A stretch of DNA of 64,000 nt from positions 14,239,702 through 14,303,701 of the forward strand of contig NC_061136.1 of assembly GCF_905220365.1 (NCBI RefSeq). The letters run 5' to 3'. Origin of the DNA: Vanessa cardui. Taxonomy: Eukaryota > Arthropoda > Insecta > Lepidoptera > Nymphalidae. A program made the translations under genes and the position numbers. Below are positions 35,129-48,400 of the stretch, piece by piece. The notes under the pieces are model-generated. The model was not told the DNA's origin and did not search any database. It saw nothing but the letters and a program-made list of their open reading frames with translations. Positions within the stretch are counted from its first letter, which is position 1; every line of letters starts with the position of its first letter.

Positions 35129-35368
35129 ATGTGGCAACTATATTACATGTTATTTTTGTTACCGTTATTGAGAGTTACTACAATGCAATATCCATATTAT
35201 TTACAACAGCAACTAATACCTTTTACCGGATATAAGAACTATGATTATATTAATTCCGTTAAAACGAATCTACAATTTCGACCAAAATATTACTGGCCAT
35301 GGTTACCAGGTTATCATTTTGATTATAGGAGTCGCGTTCATCCTCTCGGATACATGTACGGAAAATAG
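35129..35368 (+). CDS. Small secreted Tyr-rich protein
   Basis: A 79-residue frame whose ATG sits immediately after an acceptor (TGTTTTTCAG), as in the gene at 34150, so an upstream untranslated exon is expected. It starts MWQLYYMLFLLPLLRVTTM, a good signal peptide. The mature part is rich in Tyr, Pro and Leu (YPYYLQQQLIPFTGYKNYDY, YYWPWLPGYHFDYRSR). It lacks the C-terminal motif of its neighbours and their acidic and basic blocks. An AATAAA at 35434-35439 lies 66 bp after the stop. It sits at the end of the secreted-protein cluster and is presumably part of it. Function unknown. Confidence 0.65.
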   Translation: MWQLYYMLFLLPLLRVTTMQYPYYLQQQLIPFTGYKNYDYINSVKTNLQFRPKYYWPWLPGYHFDYRSRVHPLGYMYGK

Positions 35369-35433
35369 TAAATAATATTATTGTCAATATTAACTTATGT
35401 TACAAGCGACGTACTAAGACTTGGCTTATAAAA

Positions 35434-35439
35434 AATAAA
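35434..35439 (+). terminator. Poly(A) signal candidate
   Basis: AATAAA 66 bp after the stop of the Tyr-rich secreted-protein gene. Confidence 0.45.
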
Positions 35440-36366
35440 TGGCTCATATAATAAAAGTGTCAGTGCGACTTATCCTTGGACTTTAGTACGTAGCGTTGTT
35501 CCTGATCGGAATTTACCGACCGAATGCGGTAACTATGTCGGTGTATATGTTTCAGTCAACTGGTTATATAAATTTAATATAACAAAGCAGTAGCCTAAAT
35601 AATATTCCTTTAATATGTGGCTAAGACCGATGAAATGACACGGAGTTAGAGCGTCACGGAATTATTCTGTTAAATCACCCAATTAAAAATATATATGTTA
35701 GTCAAACGACTTTGACCATTAAATTAAACTTTGCGCTGTATACACATTAATTAGTGCTATTTTACTATTAAATAATATGTTTAACATATTTTTATTTTTA
35801 TTAAATTTATATGCCTTATTTTTTTTGTAACTGGATAGTGATATTGTTGATTTAGAACCAACAAATTTTCAGATTGTAGATCGTGATCGGTTATGTTCAA
35901 AGATTTTGTATAAAAAACCGGAAGTTACTATAATATATATATATTAATTTAAAGGATGTTAACTTTATTAAATATAGATTTTTATGCTTTTTTTTAATTA
36001 AAAATATACTGGCAGCACCAGTATATTTTATTTATCAATAAGGCGCAAAAAACTTGTATCCAGAGCTGATTAAAAAATGAAAATACCTAAATTATAATTT
36101 TTATCTACAATAGTAAACTAGTAACCAGTTTGACGTTTATCATTCATTGATGAGGTGGTGTTTATTTTAAAAACCCTGATTTGCCGGTAAATTATTGAAA
36201 CTTTACGCGATTAGTTATGTTACAGTGTTTCGAATAATGCATCAGTGTTAAGTTACTGGAAAGAAGCGAGGTATAATCATCCAAGCTAAATGTAAAGTTT
36301 GTGCAATACAAAACATGTAAAGTGTCGCGGGAACTTTGTACCCATATAGTTTCGTACGTGAGTGAA
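35440..36366. other. Intergenic spacer and 5' region of the MAP3K4-like gene
   Basis: AT-rich. Holds a perfect 12-bp inverted repeat at 36001-36029 and the presumed 5' untranslated region of the kinase gene just before 36367. Confidence 0.4.
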
Positions 36367-36449
36367 ATGGATTCGGAAGAGAAAGACTGGAAAAAGAAAT
36401 TGGGATTCCCAATCAACTATGATTCAGGGCAGAGCTCAGAGGAGGATAA
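36367..36449 (+). CDS. Mekk1: MAP3K4-like gene, initiating exon
   Basis: Encodes MDSEEKDWKKKLGFPINYD, then SGQSSEEDK across the junction (phase 2). The next exon begins 10.5 kb away at 46918 and completes the codon to Asn. The start is the only upstream Met in this frame with a fitting donor (GTGAGT). Being a single small exon with a distant partner, it is less certain than the downstream exons. Confidence 0.65.
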
Positions 36450-39400
36450 GTGAGTGTCGTCACATTTACATTTGTTTATATAACAGCGGAGGTTAGCCCT
36501 TGGGCTTCATTTCAATGAAGGTCAAGGACTGTTTTGTAAATTGTCATATTTGTCAATTCTTATTGGAATATACATTATTACACATTACTTTAATGATTTA
36601 AGTTTCTAAGTACTATGAAAAATAAATAGAAATTAAAGATCTTATTGTATTAAATAGCAATAAGTTTAATAAAAGCATGAGACACTCATATATCATTATT
36701 ACTGCTCACAGTACTTTTTATTTATTCAATATTTTCACAAGCATGCCTCGGTCAGTATTTTTTTTTAATATTATGTATGTAATGGTTCTAATTTCTTCCA
36801 ATGTCTATAGACAGCAATGACCTACCTGTAGACTTACTTGTCAGTCCACCTATATATGTGTATTCTATTAAACAGCTTATATTTTAGATACTGTGATGTT
36901 TCATTATCCAATACTGTAACAAAATCAAAATCAAAATAAACTTTATTCAAGTAGGCTTTTACAAGCACTTTTGAATCGTCATTTTACAATTAAGTGAAGC
37001 TACCACCGGTTCGGAAAGTAGATTCTACCAAGAAGAACGGGCAAGAAACTCAGTAGTTACTCTTTTTTAACATTTAAAAAATACAAAGTCATGTTAATTA
37101 AATACAATTATTTAAATTAATATATCCTGCTTGGAAGTCAAAAGGTATTAAAATCATAAATATATTATAAAAATCCTAAACCTAAAATTATTTATTTATA
37201 ACAACATAATTCTATACTTCTCATACATATAGCGATACAAACATGAATATATAACCTCCAAAGAAATTGTCTTATTAGGATTTTTATTAAAATGTAATTA
37301 ATTAATTCAAAAAGTTTTATAAATAATGTGACAAATGGCCAACATAACTTTGGTTAACTTCCTATACTTTATGCCATTTTCAAGTGTATATACAGAAGAA
37401 TTAGACATAGAAATAATTCTTCTGATATCTTGACATATTTTGAACAAATTTGTGCATACAGTTCATGTCTAGAACAATTTATTTATTACACTATATGAAA
37501 TCAGGTGGCTTAGATGGTATTACGTATATAAATTATGTTATACTGGCTGTTGCCCGCAGCTTTGCCCACATGGAAATTGATTATATTACCTGTAAAGTTG
37601 AAACCCTATTTCACCCCCTTAGGGATATAATTTCCAAAATTTTTTCCTTAGTGGGTGTTTATTCAATAAAACAATCCTAGTCAACAAATTTCAAGTCCTA
37701 ACTTTAATAGTTTACGCTTGATGATAAATCAGCCAGGCGGTATTGTTAATTTACATACATAGTTATGAACTAAGTGATATATTTCACCAAAGCCTTGGGA
37801 TATTACTTTACGGAGTGCTAATTAAATTAATCAAATCAGATTTTTACGGTATCATTTAAATATGGTATAAAAGTTATAAATTTTGCTTCCCAGATGTAAC
37901 ATATGTATTGCATATAATGTAACTGCTGGAAAGCATTGGGCTTAGGTCTCCGCTCTTTTTTTAAAAAAAGTTTAAAGCATATTCTAAGACACTAAGTTAT
38001 TCTGCAAGTTATCACATCAACTTATTTCTTCACCACTGAGCATGAGTTTTTTATGAGATTATAAGCAAAAAAGAAAGCTCACCAAATTTCAGACGAGCTT
38101 GTCAGGATTTGTATTCTCAATCATCAGTTAATATTCTCATTCTAACCACTGGGCCATCTCACCTCGGCTTGTTTAATAATCCATAATTGTACAGTAATCA
38201 GACATTATAATAATAGCGGGATAATGCGATAAAGATTATCACAGCACGCCAGTTGAGTGTTTGTGTTACATTAGGCCATATAATGTTAGTCAGGCTATCT
38301 CCTCAATCTATCTTATCTCTTTTCAAACTAATAATGTATCAAACTAAATGCATGATTCGTAATTGGCGATTGTCTGTGACATTGAATGCAGTTTTAGATT
38401 ATGTTAAAGCATCGATAAATAATAATTAATATCTGTTTAGTTAAAAAAATTAAGTGTTAAAAATTAAAAACTGTTAGTGTGTGAATTATGAAATGATTTT
38501 TGTTGAGAAAATGTTTCAGAAAATATATTTTTAAAAAAGGACTTAATTACTTAGTGACTTAAAAGAAAAAAAAGTGTAAGTAAAATCTCTTTGATTTCTA
38601 ATATTGTTAAATAAACTTAAAATTCCTATAAATTGAAATATATAAAAAATCCAAATTTGTAGCATACTATATAATATAATAATAACTATTATATAATACC
38701 CAATAAATCAAAGTATTGTTGTATAAATAACCAGCAGTATTTAAAATGAATGTTTTGTAATTTCTACCACTAACCAGTACAATAGATTTTAAATTATTAT
38801 TTTTTTAATGCTTTATAACCTAATCAATCGAGGATCGAATCAAAATTGTAAAGATCATTCTGACAACATTAAATTGTCTATGTGTTTATCAATTAACAAC
38901 ATTGTGTAAAATGTACTTCAGCTGTGGTTACATATAATAATAGTTTTTACTCAGAAGTGAGTATTTCGTAACGTCGTGTCCAATTTAATGCATAGTGTAA
39001 ACACGCGTAATATGCCTAGCATACAGCACCGCCCAAGGTTGAATTAATAACCTGTTAGGTCTTCAACAATGGCTACATTGTTAGACGAGACTCCGGCTTC
39101 GATGTACCATCACTGAATAAATATACGACACTAAAAATCTTATTGTTACTAGGTAATTTCGAATGTTGCATAATTATTTTTGCTTATGTCTTTAAAGCAA
39201 GTATTATGGTTTTTAGCGGATATGTTTTCATATAGAAACTTTTTTAACGCGATTGGTCTGTATTTTATAAAACAGCAGATCTCGTAACTCGTGATTCAAG
39301 GTCTGGTCCAGTTAAAAATGATTGAGTGCCTGTGCCAAGGAACTCTTAGTAGTAGTGCTGAGCTAGGAAGGCAATCCGTTTAGTGACTAGCTTGTTGGGC

Positions 39401-42400
39401 CACTAATTTCGTAAGACTAATCATTTGAAGTAGATTGTCTGAGTTGAAATTGAGAACATGTCGTTGTTCCTCTGATCTCTCTGAGGTGGTGTTGGATTAC
39501 CATATCATCGGTTTATAATTAAAGAGAAGGAAGTAAGTGCACATCAGTTACCGCCCATTGATGTTTTAATGATATCAAGTGAATTGGCATAAGGGTAATG
39601 GATGGGTACGGTAAGAAATACATCGCAAATGCGCAACTAATCTCAGAAACTAAATGTTATGTGCATTACCTTACCGTACCTTCGTACCTGTAGTTACACT
39701 GGCTCACTAGCCATAAAACTGGAACTCAACAATACATAGTGTTGCTTATCGGCTGTGAAATATGTGATAAGCGAATGGTACCTGTCAAGGACCACAATTT
39801 TGCATTTTATCATATGCAGAGATGATCATAAGTTTACATATATAAACTAACTAATATTAGGCTTTAGCTTCTAAGAGACTCGAATTCGGTTACAAACCGT
39901 GTGTCATGAATAGACAGTAAGTAAGTATTGAGGATATGGAAATGCTTATAACAGAACTTCTCTAGTATATTCAAAGCCTAATGAGGCTGCTCTTTATATT
40001 CGACACCAATATTTGTTATATTTACATACTGATTTGCAGTCTTTTTTGTTTTAACTCTGTTTAAATTTTTATTTAATATAATGACGTTACTAGATACAAT
40101 AACAATGAAAGACTTATAGTCATTTTTATTTTTAGTGTTTAATATAATTATTTAGTTTCAAAGGTTGGCGATGTAAAGAATGGTTAATATCTCTTATAGC
40201 GCCGATGTCTATGGGCAATGATGACCACTCACCATCAGGTTTGGTTTTCGGTCTACCAAAAAACGAATTAAAAATAATTACATAGGATTACAAGTTTTTG
40301 TCCAGTTGGTACACTGACTACTGGTACTTTCGGTTTATAGTTTGTTCTAAAATTATTGTGAGATATACCAAGTTACAACTCTTCAGATAGTTTCTACCAG
40401 CCGCTATTGCTACAACAGCAGGGCGAACTATGTTAAAATCAAATAATAATTGAACGATATAAATTTTATATCGTATGAGTCACTCGCTGAGTCACATTTT
40501 TTTAGCTATATACAATGTTTTCACCCGTTTTATAAGAATTTAATATGTACATATCAACGCCTATCCCAACCACGGAGTAATTCGAATTACAAATAAATAA
40601 ATATCACATTGAATTGAAGCAATATCATTAGTCGACATCATAAATAATCAATTATATTTATTACGTTGTACCCCTTTACCCAAAAATGCGTTTTAATCGT
40701 CGTCGAAGTTGTTATCGTGAATTCGAAATATATATGAACTGGTTATAAGTAGTTATGTGGACAAATGCAATATCTATATTTAATATTATAAATGAGATCG
40801 TAAATCTGTCTGACTGTTCACGATCAAAAGGCTGAACCGTGTTTGATAAAATTTGGTATGAAGCAAACTTGAACTCTAAAAGGACATTTGCTTTTTTGCC
40901 TGACACATGACAACGAATACCCCAAAACAGCAGCTAAGCCGCGGGCGATTACTAGTTTTAAACATTTACAAATATTAATCAATAAATTATTTCGGTCAAT
41001 ATATAATCAAAGCTATTAACTTTCAAAATAACATGCAAGATGTAAATCTAACATTTTTATATCTATCCCCGCTGTCTCTTTATTCACACTGAATAGTCTA
41101 TACTTACAGATGTTTATCTGTCTTATACGTTAGTACAAAGGCAGATCAGAAAAAAAAATCATATTGTTTGCCGAACCACTAGTTATTGTTGTATTTACCA
41201 AAACCACATTGTCTTTTACATAAGAAAGGCTTTTAATTATCTTCACGCAAACACGTATTTGTACCTTTTCTGTTTCATAGCACTACAAACATGGATTCCT
41301 GTAAGGGATTGGTATTTACAAAATTGAGTTTAACTATAAAGTCGAACTATAATAATTCCGTCCAGCGAACATCTGCTGATTAGTTAAGTAAAAATTTAAA
41401 ATATAAAACTCCAGATTATATAAATGTAAAATGTAAATAAATATAAATTTTAACAAAAAGAAAAACCGACGGCAAACAAAACACTATTGTAAAACAAATG
41501 AATTTGCACTAAAAAGTAATAAAAATAATTGCGTATTCAACATATTTTTTAATGTAATTTTAATGTAATGCCTAAGTAAAATGAAATGAAAAATATTAGA
41601 CTTTTTAAAAGTCGATTTACGATTATATAACGTAAGTGTAGTTATTGTTATATTTGGAGCCGGCGTCATCTTGTAAATTAAATTCAGTGTAAGCCTACCG
41701 ATTTCTATCCGTTTTCTTATTACGAATAATATGTAAATTGTTAAGGATGACTCATGTTTTGCTGCCTTAATTCAACGCGGGGTCAGGCTATTGTGGTCTC
41801 GCTGTGCTCCGAGGTTAAAAAGGTCGATGATAATCATTGTTTATTTTATTACCTTTAAGCAAAAACATTAATAGTCCAAACGATCACATGGAGAAATATT
41901 TCTTTTTTAAACTTATTAAAGACGTTGTTTAAATATGCCTTTACCAATTGATAAAATTCATTTTAACAATTTCACGAACTGTTTTCCTTTTAGTTTTCCC
42001 TCGACAATTGTTGGATGACTTATATATGGTATTGGTGATCTTTTACACTTTTTATTAGCATTGTACGGCGATTTCAGCCTACAGGAGTGCTATTTTCTAG
42101 CTAATAATTGGCAAACATACTTAAGTCTCATCAGCTCAACGGAACTGAAAATTCAAGAGGTGAAAGTTTGAGTTTTGTTCCCGACATCTTGGCCTGTTGT
42201 TCTGTTGATAATTTTTTGAAGGGGAAAAGTATACATTAGTATTGAAAAAAGATTTTTGTATTAGTGATTGTGAGTGAGTATAGATGATACTATCTACGTG
42301 TTATCGATCATGGAAGATATTGAGAACAATTGTGTGAAAATTCCGTACAGTGAAACAAATAAGAAACTGTTGTAAAATTGTTTTAAAGTTATTTTATAAT

Positions 42401-45400
42401 TATAATTGTTTGATATTTGTCTTTAACCCCTTGTATAAAAATCTAATACAATATAATTATTTATTTATTGCTAACTAATAGTCGCGCTTAGTTCGCGTTT
42501 TAGCGGCCGATAGTGTAACGTGTATAGGAGTATGTATATCCTTGGGATTTAAGCTTGCCTAATACCAAGATTCATCAATTCGATTGACTGGCTTAGCCAT
42601 GAAAGCGAGCAGACAAAAAGATTAGTCATTGTGTTGATAATTGCTTAATCAATGATAGTATAAATCAACTTGTAACGGCTAGCTCATAGCTGTTGGCAAA
42701 GGTAGCTGTGATTCACATATAGACGATAAAGTTTGCCAGGATGCTGTCGGTTCTGCCCCTGGGCAGTGCAGAACCGCGCATCTTACGCATACTGAACTTA
42801 ATACTATCAGCATATAAGATACATTACAAACACTAATGTTTGCATTTTTAGGCATATGCTATATGTTTGGCATATGCCCTTAATCGAGCACGACATCACG
42901 TTTACCAGATTGTTATTTGAGCTGAAATGGGTGTTTATCACCAATCACCACCAGTTCTGCGGTCGAGGAACGAAAGGCGGTGAGATCTCAGATGCCAATT
43001 TTGGCAACACGGTGACCGTAAGTAAATCGTTTATTCAGTGCCCAGTGTCTATGGTCACAGGTGAACTCGTACAATCTAGAGGATCAGTTAATCGTCCTCA
43101 ATAAATAAAATAAAATAAGAGTAACAACTGATTTTTTTTTCTGTCGGTTCGTCTCAGATTTTTCCAAATTCCAAGTAAGATAAGTAAAGTAACAGCCTGT
43201 AAATTTCCCACGGCTGACATAAGGCCTCCACTTCCATTAAGGTGAGGGTTTGTAACATATTCCACCACGCCGTTGCATTTGCCACATATGCATTCCACCA
43301 ATGCGGATTGGTGGAATGCATATGTGGCAGAATTTCAAAGAAATTAGCACGAGATAAATTATAAACGCAAATTAAGCACATATTTACAGTGGTGCTAGCC
43401 TAGATTTGAACCCGCAATCATCGGTTAAGATGCAAGCGTTCTAACCACTGGGCCATCTCATCTCGTCACTGGTAGATAAGGTCCGTTTATATTCGAATGT
43501 TCCGCTTAAAGTCCAGAACATTTCGTACACAAAATATGCTTGTTTTGGACGTTTTTATGAATTCACGCTTCGTTCATCTGATTGTATTGACGATTTTCTA
43601 CAGTTGTTGGGGTAACTCCGATTCCAAAGAGGTTTCTAGTTTAGTAAAATCTGACGACCTCCGTGGTCGAGTGGTGTGTACATCGATTTTCATGGGTACG
43701 CCACTCCGAAGTCCCGGGTTCGATTCCCGGCCAAGTCGCTGTAGATTATCATTAGTTTTCTATGTTGTCTTGGGTCTGGGTATTTGTGGTAGCGTCGTTA
43801 CTTTTGATTTTCCATAACACAAGTGCTTTAGCTACTTACATTGGGATCAGAGTAATGTAGTCTCATATTTCGCATATACATTTATATGTAAAGTTTGATA
43901 AGTAAATTTTCGACTGTAAGAATTAAAAAATAGCAAAGATACTCGGATGGTGTGCGATATCGGTAATATTTGGTAACATCGATGCAACATCTTCTACTAA
44001 TAAAATATTGCGTAAGAAACATAGCACATATTCGTATGATCCTCGTCACTTTATCAGTGATTCCCAAATGTGTCGTTTTATCTTCACTTCAAGGTTTCGT
44101 TATCTGTATACACAAAATATTCAGTGATGATAAATTGATACGACGAATAAGAGTTTAATGTATTCAAATTCCTCGTATCAATTTTCTCAATGTTACCGTA
44201 CGGATAAAACTAGGATAGTAGAGAATCGTGACGCGAATACGTTAATAATCAGATAACGCAGATGCTGAGCTGATCTGGTTTTTGCTTACATTTGACGCGG
44301 ATCTGATGGTGTTTTGTAACGCGTCACAGTAATTGCGTTATTTTTAATTTTGTATTACAATTATTCAAACTCAAACTGCTTTATTCAATATAGAAGTGTT
44401 ACACTTCCTGACTGATGTTCAATTCAAACAGTACCACCGGTTCGGAAAAGAAAACACCCTGACCTGAGAAGAACCGGCGAAAGAAACTCGGCGGGTTTTT
44501 TTTTGTCTAATGTATTATATAAACAATTTAAATGAAATGAAATAGCCATGAGGCGATCGTTTCATTCCCAAGGTGTGCTATCAATCATAAACTCATTAAT
44601 TGTAAAATAATAATTATATTTAAATATATTCTTGTGATTAAAGATGCTTGATTGTTTCTGTGTTCATTAAATTAGTTATTGGTAATCAAAATTAAAATTA
44701 CAATATGTTCGTTGTATGCTTTTGTAATTCTGTACTATTTTTTATGTAATAAATCAATAGCCAGAAAATCGTTTTTATATTCTGACAAAATTAAAAGTTT
44801 CTTTATTAAGATTTTTATCAAGTAACTTTATCATTTAAAAAAATCTCAGAGGTAAATTGGTCGGTATGTATTCGTATCGGCGAACGATATCAACATATGT
44901 ATATGCATATATATGTCTACATATGTATGTATAGGCAGAGCCATAACAGTTCAGTACAATTGTCCTCTGCATGTCAACCAATTTTTTGATTGGTTGATTT
45001 GACAAGCTCTAGCGTCATCAAAGATATGGAAACAAGAGCGTTATTTATATCTCGATATTGATTATTGTTATATTTAAAACTGTCTAGCAAACTCTATTTT
45101 GCCTATGTTCAATACCGGTAGTAGTCATTTTCCATCACGTGAGTTTATGGAAAGTGACTATTACATAAAAACAATCATGATAAAAAGTAAAGTAACAGCC
45201 TGTAAATTTCCCGCTGCTGGGCAAAGGCCTCCCCCATTAAGGAGAGGGTTTGCAACATATTCCACCACGCTGTTCCAATGCGGGTTGGTAGAATGTACAT
45301 GTCGCAGAATTTCGATGAAATTAGACACATGCAGGTTTCCTCACGATGTTTTCCTTCAACGCCGAGCACGAGATAAATTATAAACACAAATTAAGCACTT

Positions 45401-48400
45401 ATATATACTGGTGCTTGCTGGGTTTGAACCCGAAATCATCGATTAAGATGCACGCGTTCTAACCACTGGGCTATCTCGGCTCTACAATCATGAATTATGT
45501 TGATTTTTTAATAACCTTCGAATTTATTGGCAAAAGGCAAATCTGTACAGATTTTAAATATGGTTAAAGTGTGTGTGTTTTTTACTCAATGACTACGCAT
45601 ATTTATAGATGCTAAATATAACGCTTATTTTCAATTTTTTTTTATCGAAACACTAAGACTATAATTATTTAACATTACGACATATTTTGTGACTATAATG
45701 TCTTGCAGTATAGAAGTCTAATTGTATACATAATTAACGTACTCGTATATTCTAATCGTTTGCAAATTGTAACTGAGTTTTTCGGTAGTTCTTTTACATA
45801 ATTGGAGAAGCATTTATTCTTTAGGCAACATTGTGAAATGTGAAGCAGCATGTTTGTGCTCTGTCATGCTTAGTTTATCTGCGTTAGGGCCGAAAACAGA
45901 CCCGGTTTCGAGCACTCATTTCATATACTACGACCAATCAGCAACACTTGGCATTTTTGTGTTCTGGTTGGATTGCGTGAGGTCGTATGACTACCACAAG
46001 TGACATAACATCCTATTCCCCCAGGGCATGTTGTTGACAACTTAATCGATACTTAATCATACTGATCATCAGGGCGGTTTGCCACTTCTGCTATCATTGC
46101 ACAGTACTGAAAACCTCAAGAGGTACTTAAATATAATTCCAGCGGTCCAATCCCCTTTTTTTCAAGTAGTATTATCACTATTTTTGAATAAAATTTGAAA
46201 TGTCTCCTTTGAATATGCTTTCATGTCATCATTTTCATATGTTTAATTTGTATTTTTACATCTATCTCATTGGCTAGGAAATATATCATGAGACCATCGA
46301 CTAGCGTGATACACTAACGACCTAACAAACTTCACTTTTTATGTACATATTTCTTCTAATTATATCCGTCTTGATATCGTCTTCAAGTGTCAATGGTTTA
46401 CAGGCCGCCTAACGATGTAACTTACTTTTGCATATTGTAATACACCTTAATATATATATTTTTCCGACTTGGTCTATGGTTACTTTTGATTAGTTACGCA
46501 CGTCTGGTCATCTTGACCATTAGGACCATAACTTCATCCGTATTTGAATATTAGTGCGCGAATGTATGCAAAATGGCTTTACTTACATTCCTATTGTTTG
46601 ACGCGGGAAAACCTTCCTCAACAGCTCAACGGTACCCTGGCATGATAATTTAAAACGGTGCATTGACGCTCTTAGCGGCCCCGAGCTGTTGCAGTCGAAA
46701 AAATAAGAATTCAATTAGTATTTTTAAAGCCAATTCGATTTTGAAATGTTTAATATTAAGTAAATTCCACCAACCCGCATTGGAACAGCGTGGTGGAATA
46801 TGTGCCAAACCTTCTCCTCAAAGGGAGAGGAGGCCTTTAGCCCAGCATTGGGAATTTATAGGCTGTCGTAGTTTTAAGTAAATCAGATATAAATAGCACT
46901 CTTTACTTAACTTTCAGTGACTCAAAGGACGTCGTGATGAGGCACCCGAGGCAATCCTCGAGGTACTTGCTGGAGGAGAACGGAGACGGGTCGGAAGCCG
47001 ATTTGCTGGGCACGACTCCGCCTCGAGCTCGTATCAGGGATAAGGAGAAGCGAAGGTACGATTGGGATTATTATGTAATTGACTGATTGATATTGTTTGT
47101 ATGATGGTTGTGTTAGAGGTGACAACGGGGGGGGGGGGGGTGTTGTTTTGGATAGAACACAAAACCACTGAGTTTTCAGGAGCTAATATATCTACTTCTG
47201 TACTAATGTTATAAATGTGAAAGTAACTCTGTCTGTCTGTGGCTCTATCAAAATCAAAATCAAAATAAACTTTATTCAAGTAGGCTTTTACAAGCACTTT
47301 TGAATCGTCACTATACAATTAAGTGAAGCTTCCACCGGTTCGGAAAGTAGATTCTACCGAGAAGAACCGGCAAGAAACTCAGTATTTGCTCTTTTTTAAC
47401 ATTTAAAAATACAAAGTCATGTTAGTTAAATACAATTAAATTAATATATCCTGCGTGGAAGTCAACAGATATTAGCTCCACGCTTTTTTATCATCTATAA
47501 AATCTTGTATTGAATAATATGCTTTTTCTACCAATGTATTTTTTACAAACGATTTGAATTTACTAAACGGCAAAGTTAAAAATGTCTGCCGAATTTTATA
47601 TATATTTTATCAAATTGACTGATCGATATTGTTTGTACGATGGTTGTGTCAGAGGTGACACGTTTTGTTTTGGATAGAACACAAAACCACTGAGTTTTCA
47701 CGAGCTTATCTATCTACTTATATACTAATGTTATAAATGGGAAAGTAACTCTGTCTGTTTGTCGCTCTTTCACCACCAAACTAATGAACCGAATTTGATG
47801 AAATTTAATGTGAAGCAAACTTAAACTCAAAGGAAGGACATAGGCTATTTTACTTATCATATGATGACCAACGGCTAAAACGCTAGCGTAGCCGCGGCTG
47901 ACGACTACTATAAAATATATTGATAAAAAAATTAAAATCATAATATTTGTTATTCAACTAGGATCATTAATTCAATTTTGAATAGTCATGTTAAAAATTA
48001 TATACATACTACGGAGTAGTACTGCCAAGAAATGAAGTAGTTTGTGTTTTCCATTATTTTAATTACAGAATATGTCAATGAAATTTATATAACTTGCTTG
48101 TTACATAATGTTATGCAAAAATAATTTTAAATCATTCGACATTGTGCAAAACCAGTGTTGGGCATTAATCAAGCAATTGTCAATTATTTTATTAATTGAC
48201 TAAAAAATTAATTGCATTTATATATCAAAATGAAATTAGTAAAGATTAAGGAAAATTAAGCTATAAGTATTAGATTTCAGACGAAAAAATGTGGTCAAAG
48301 GCTCTTAAGTATAGTTTATTTTTTCTAAATCTCTCTTTCCACAGAAAAAAAAGTGTTTATTTTTATATTATATAATATAAAGTTGCATTGATCAATATTT

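Noticed and set aside
43658..43760. tRNA gene
   Set aside because: Good B box, but the arms do not pair and a SINE body follows.
43497..43817. 106-codon frame
   Set aside because: Overlaps a SINE and has no recognisable domain.
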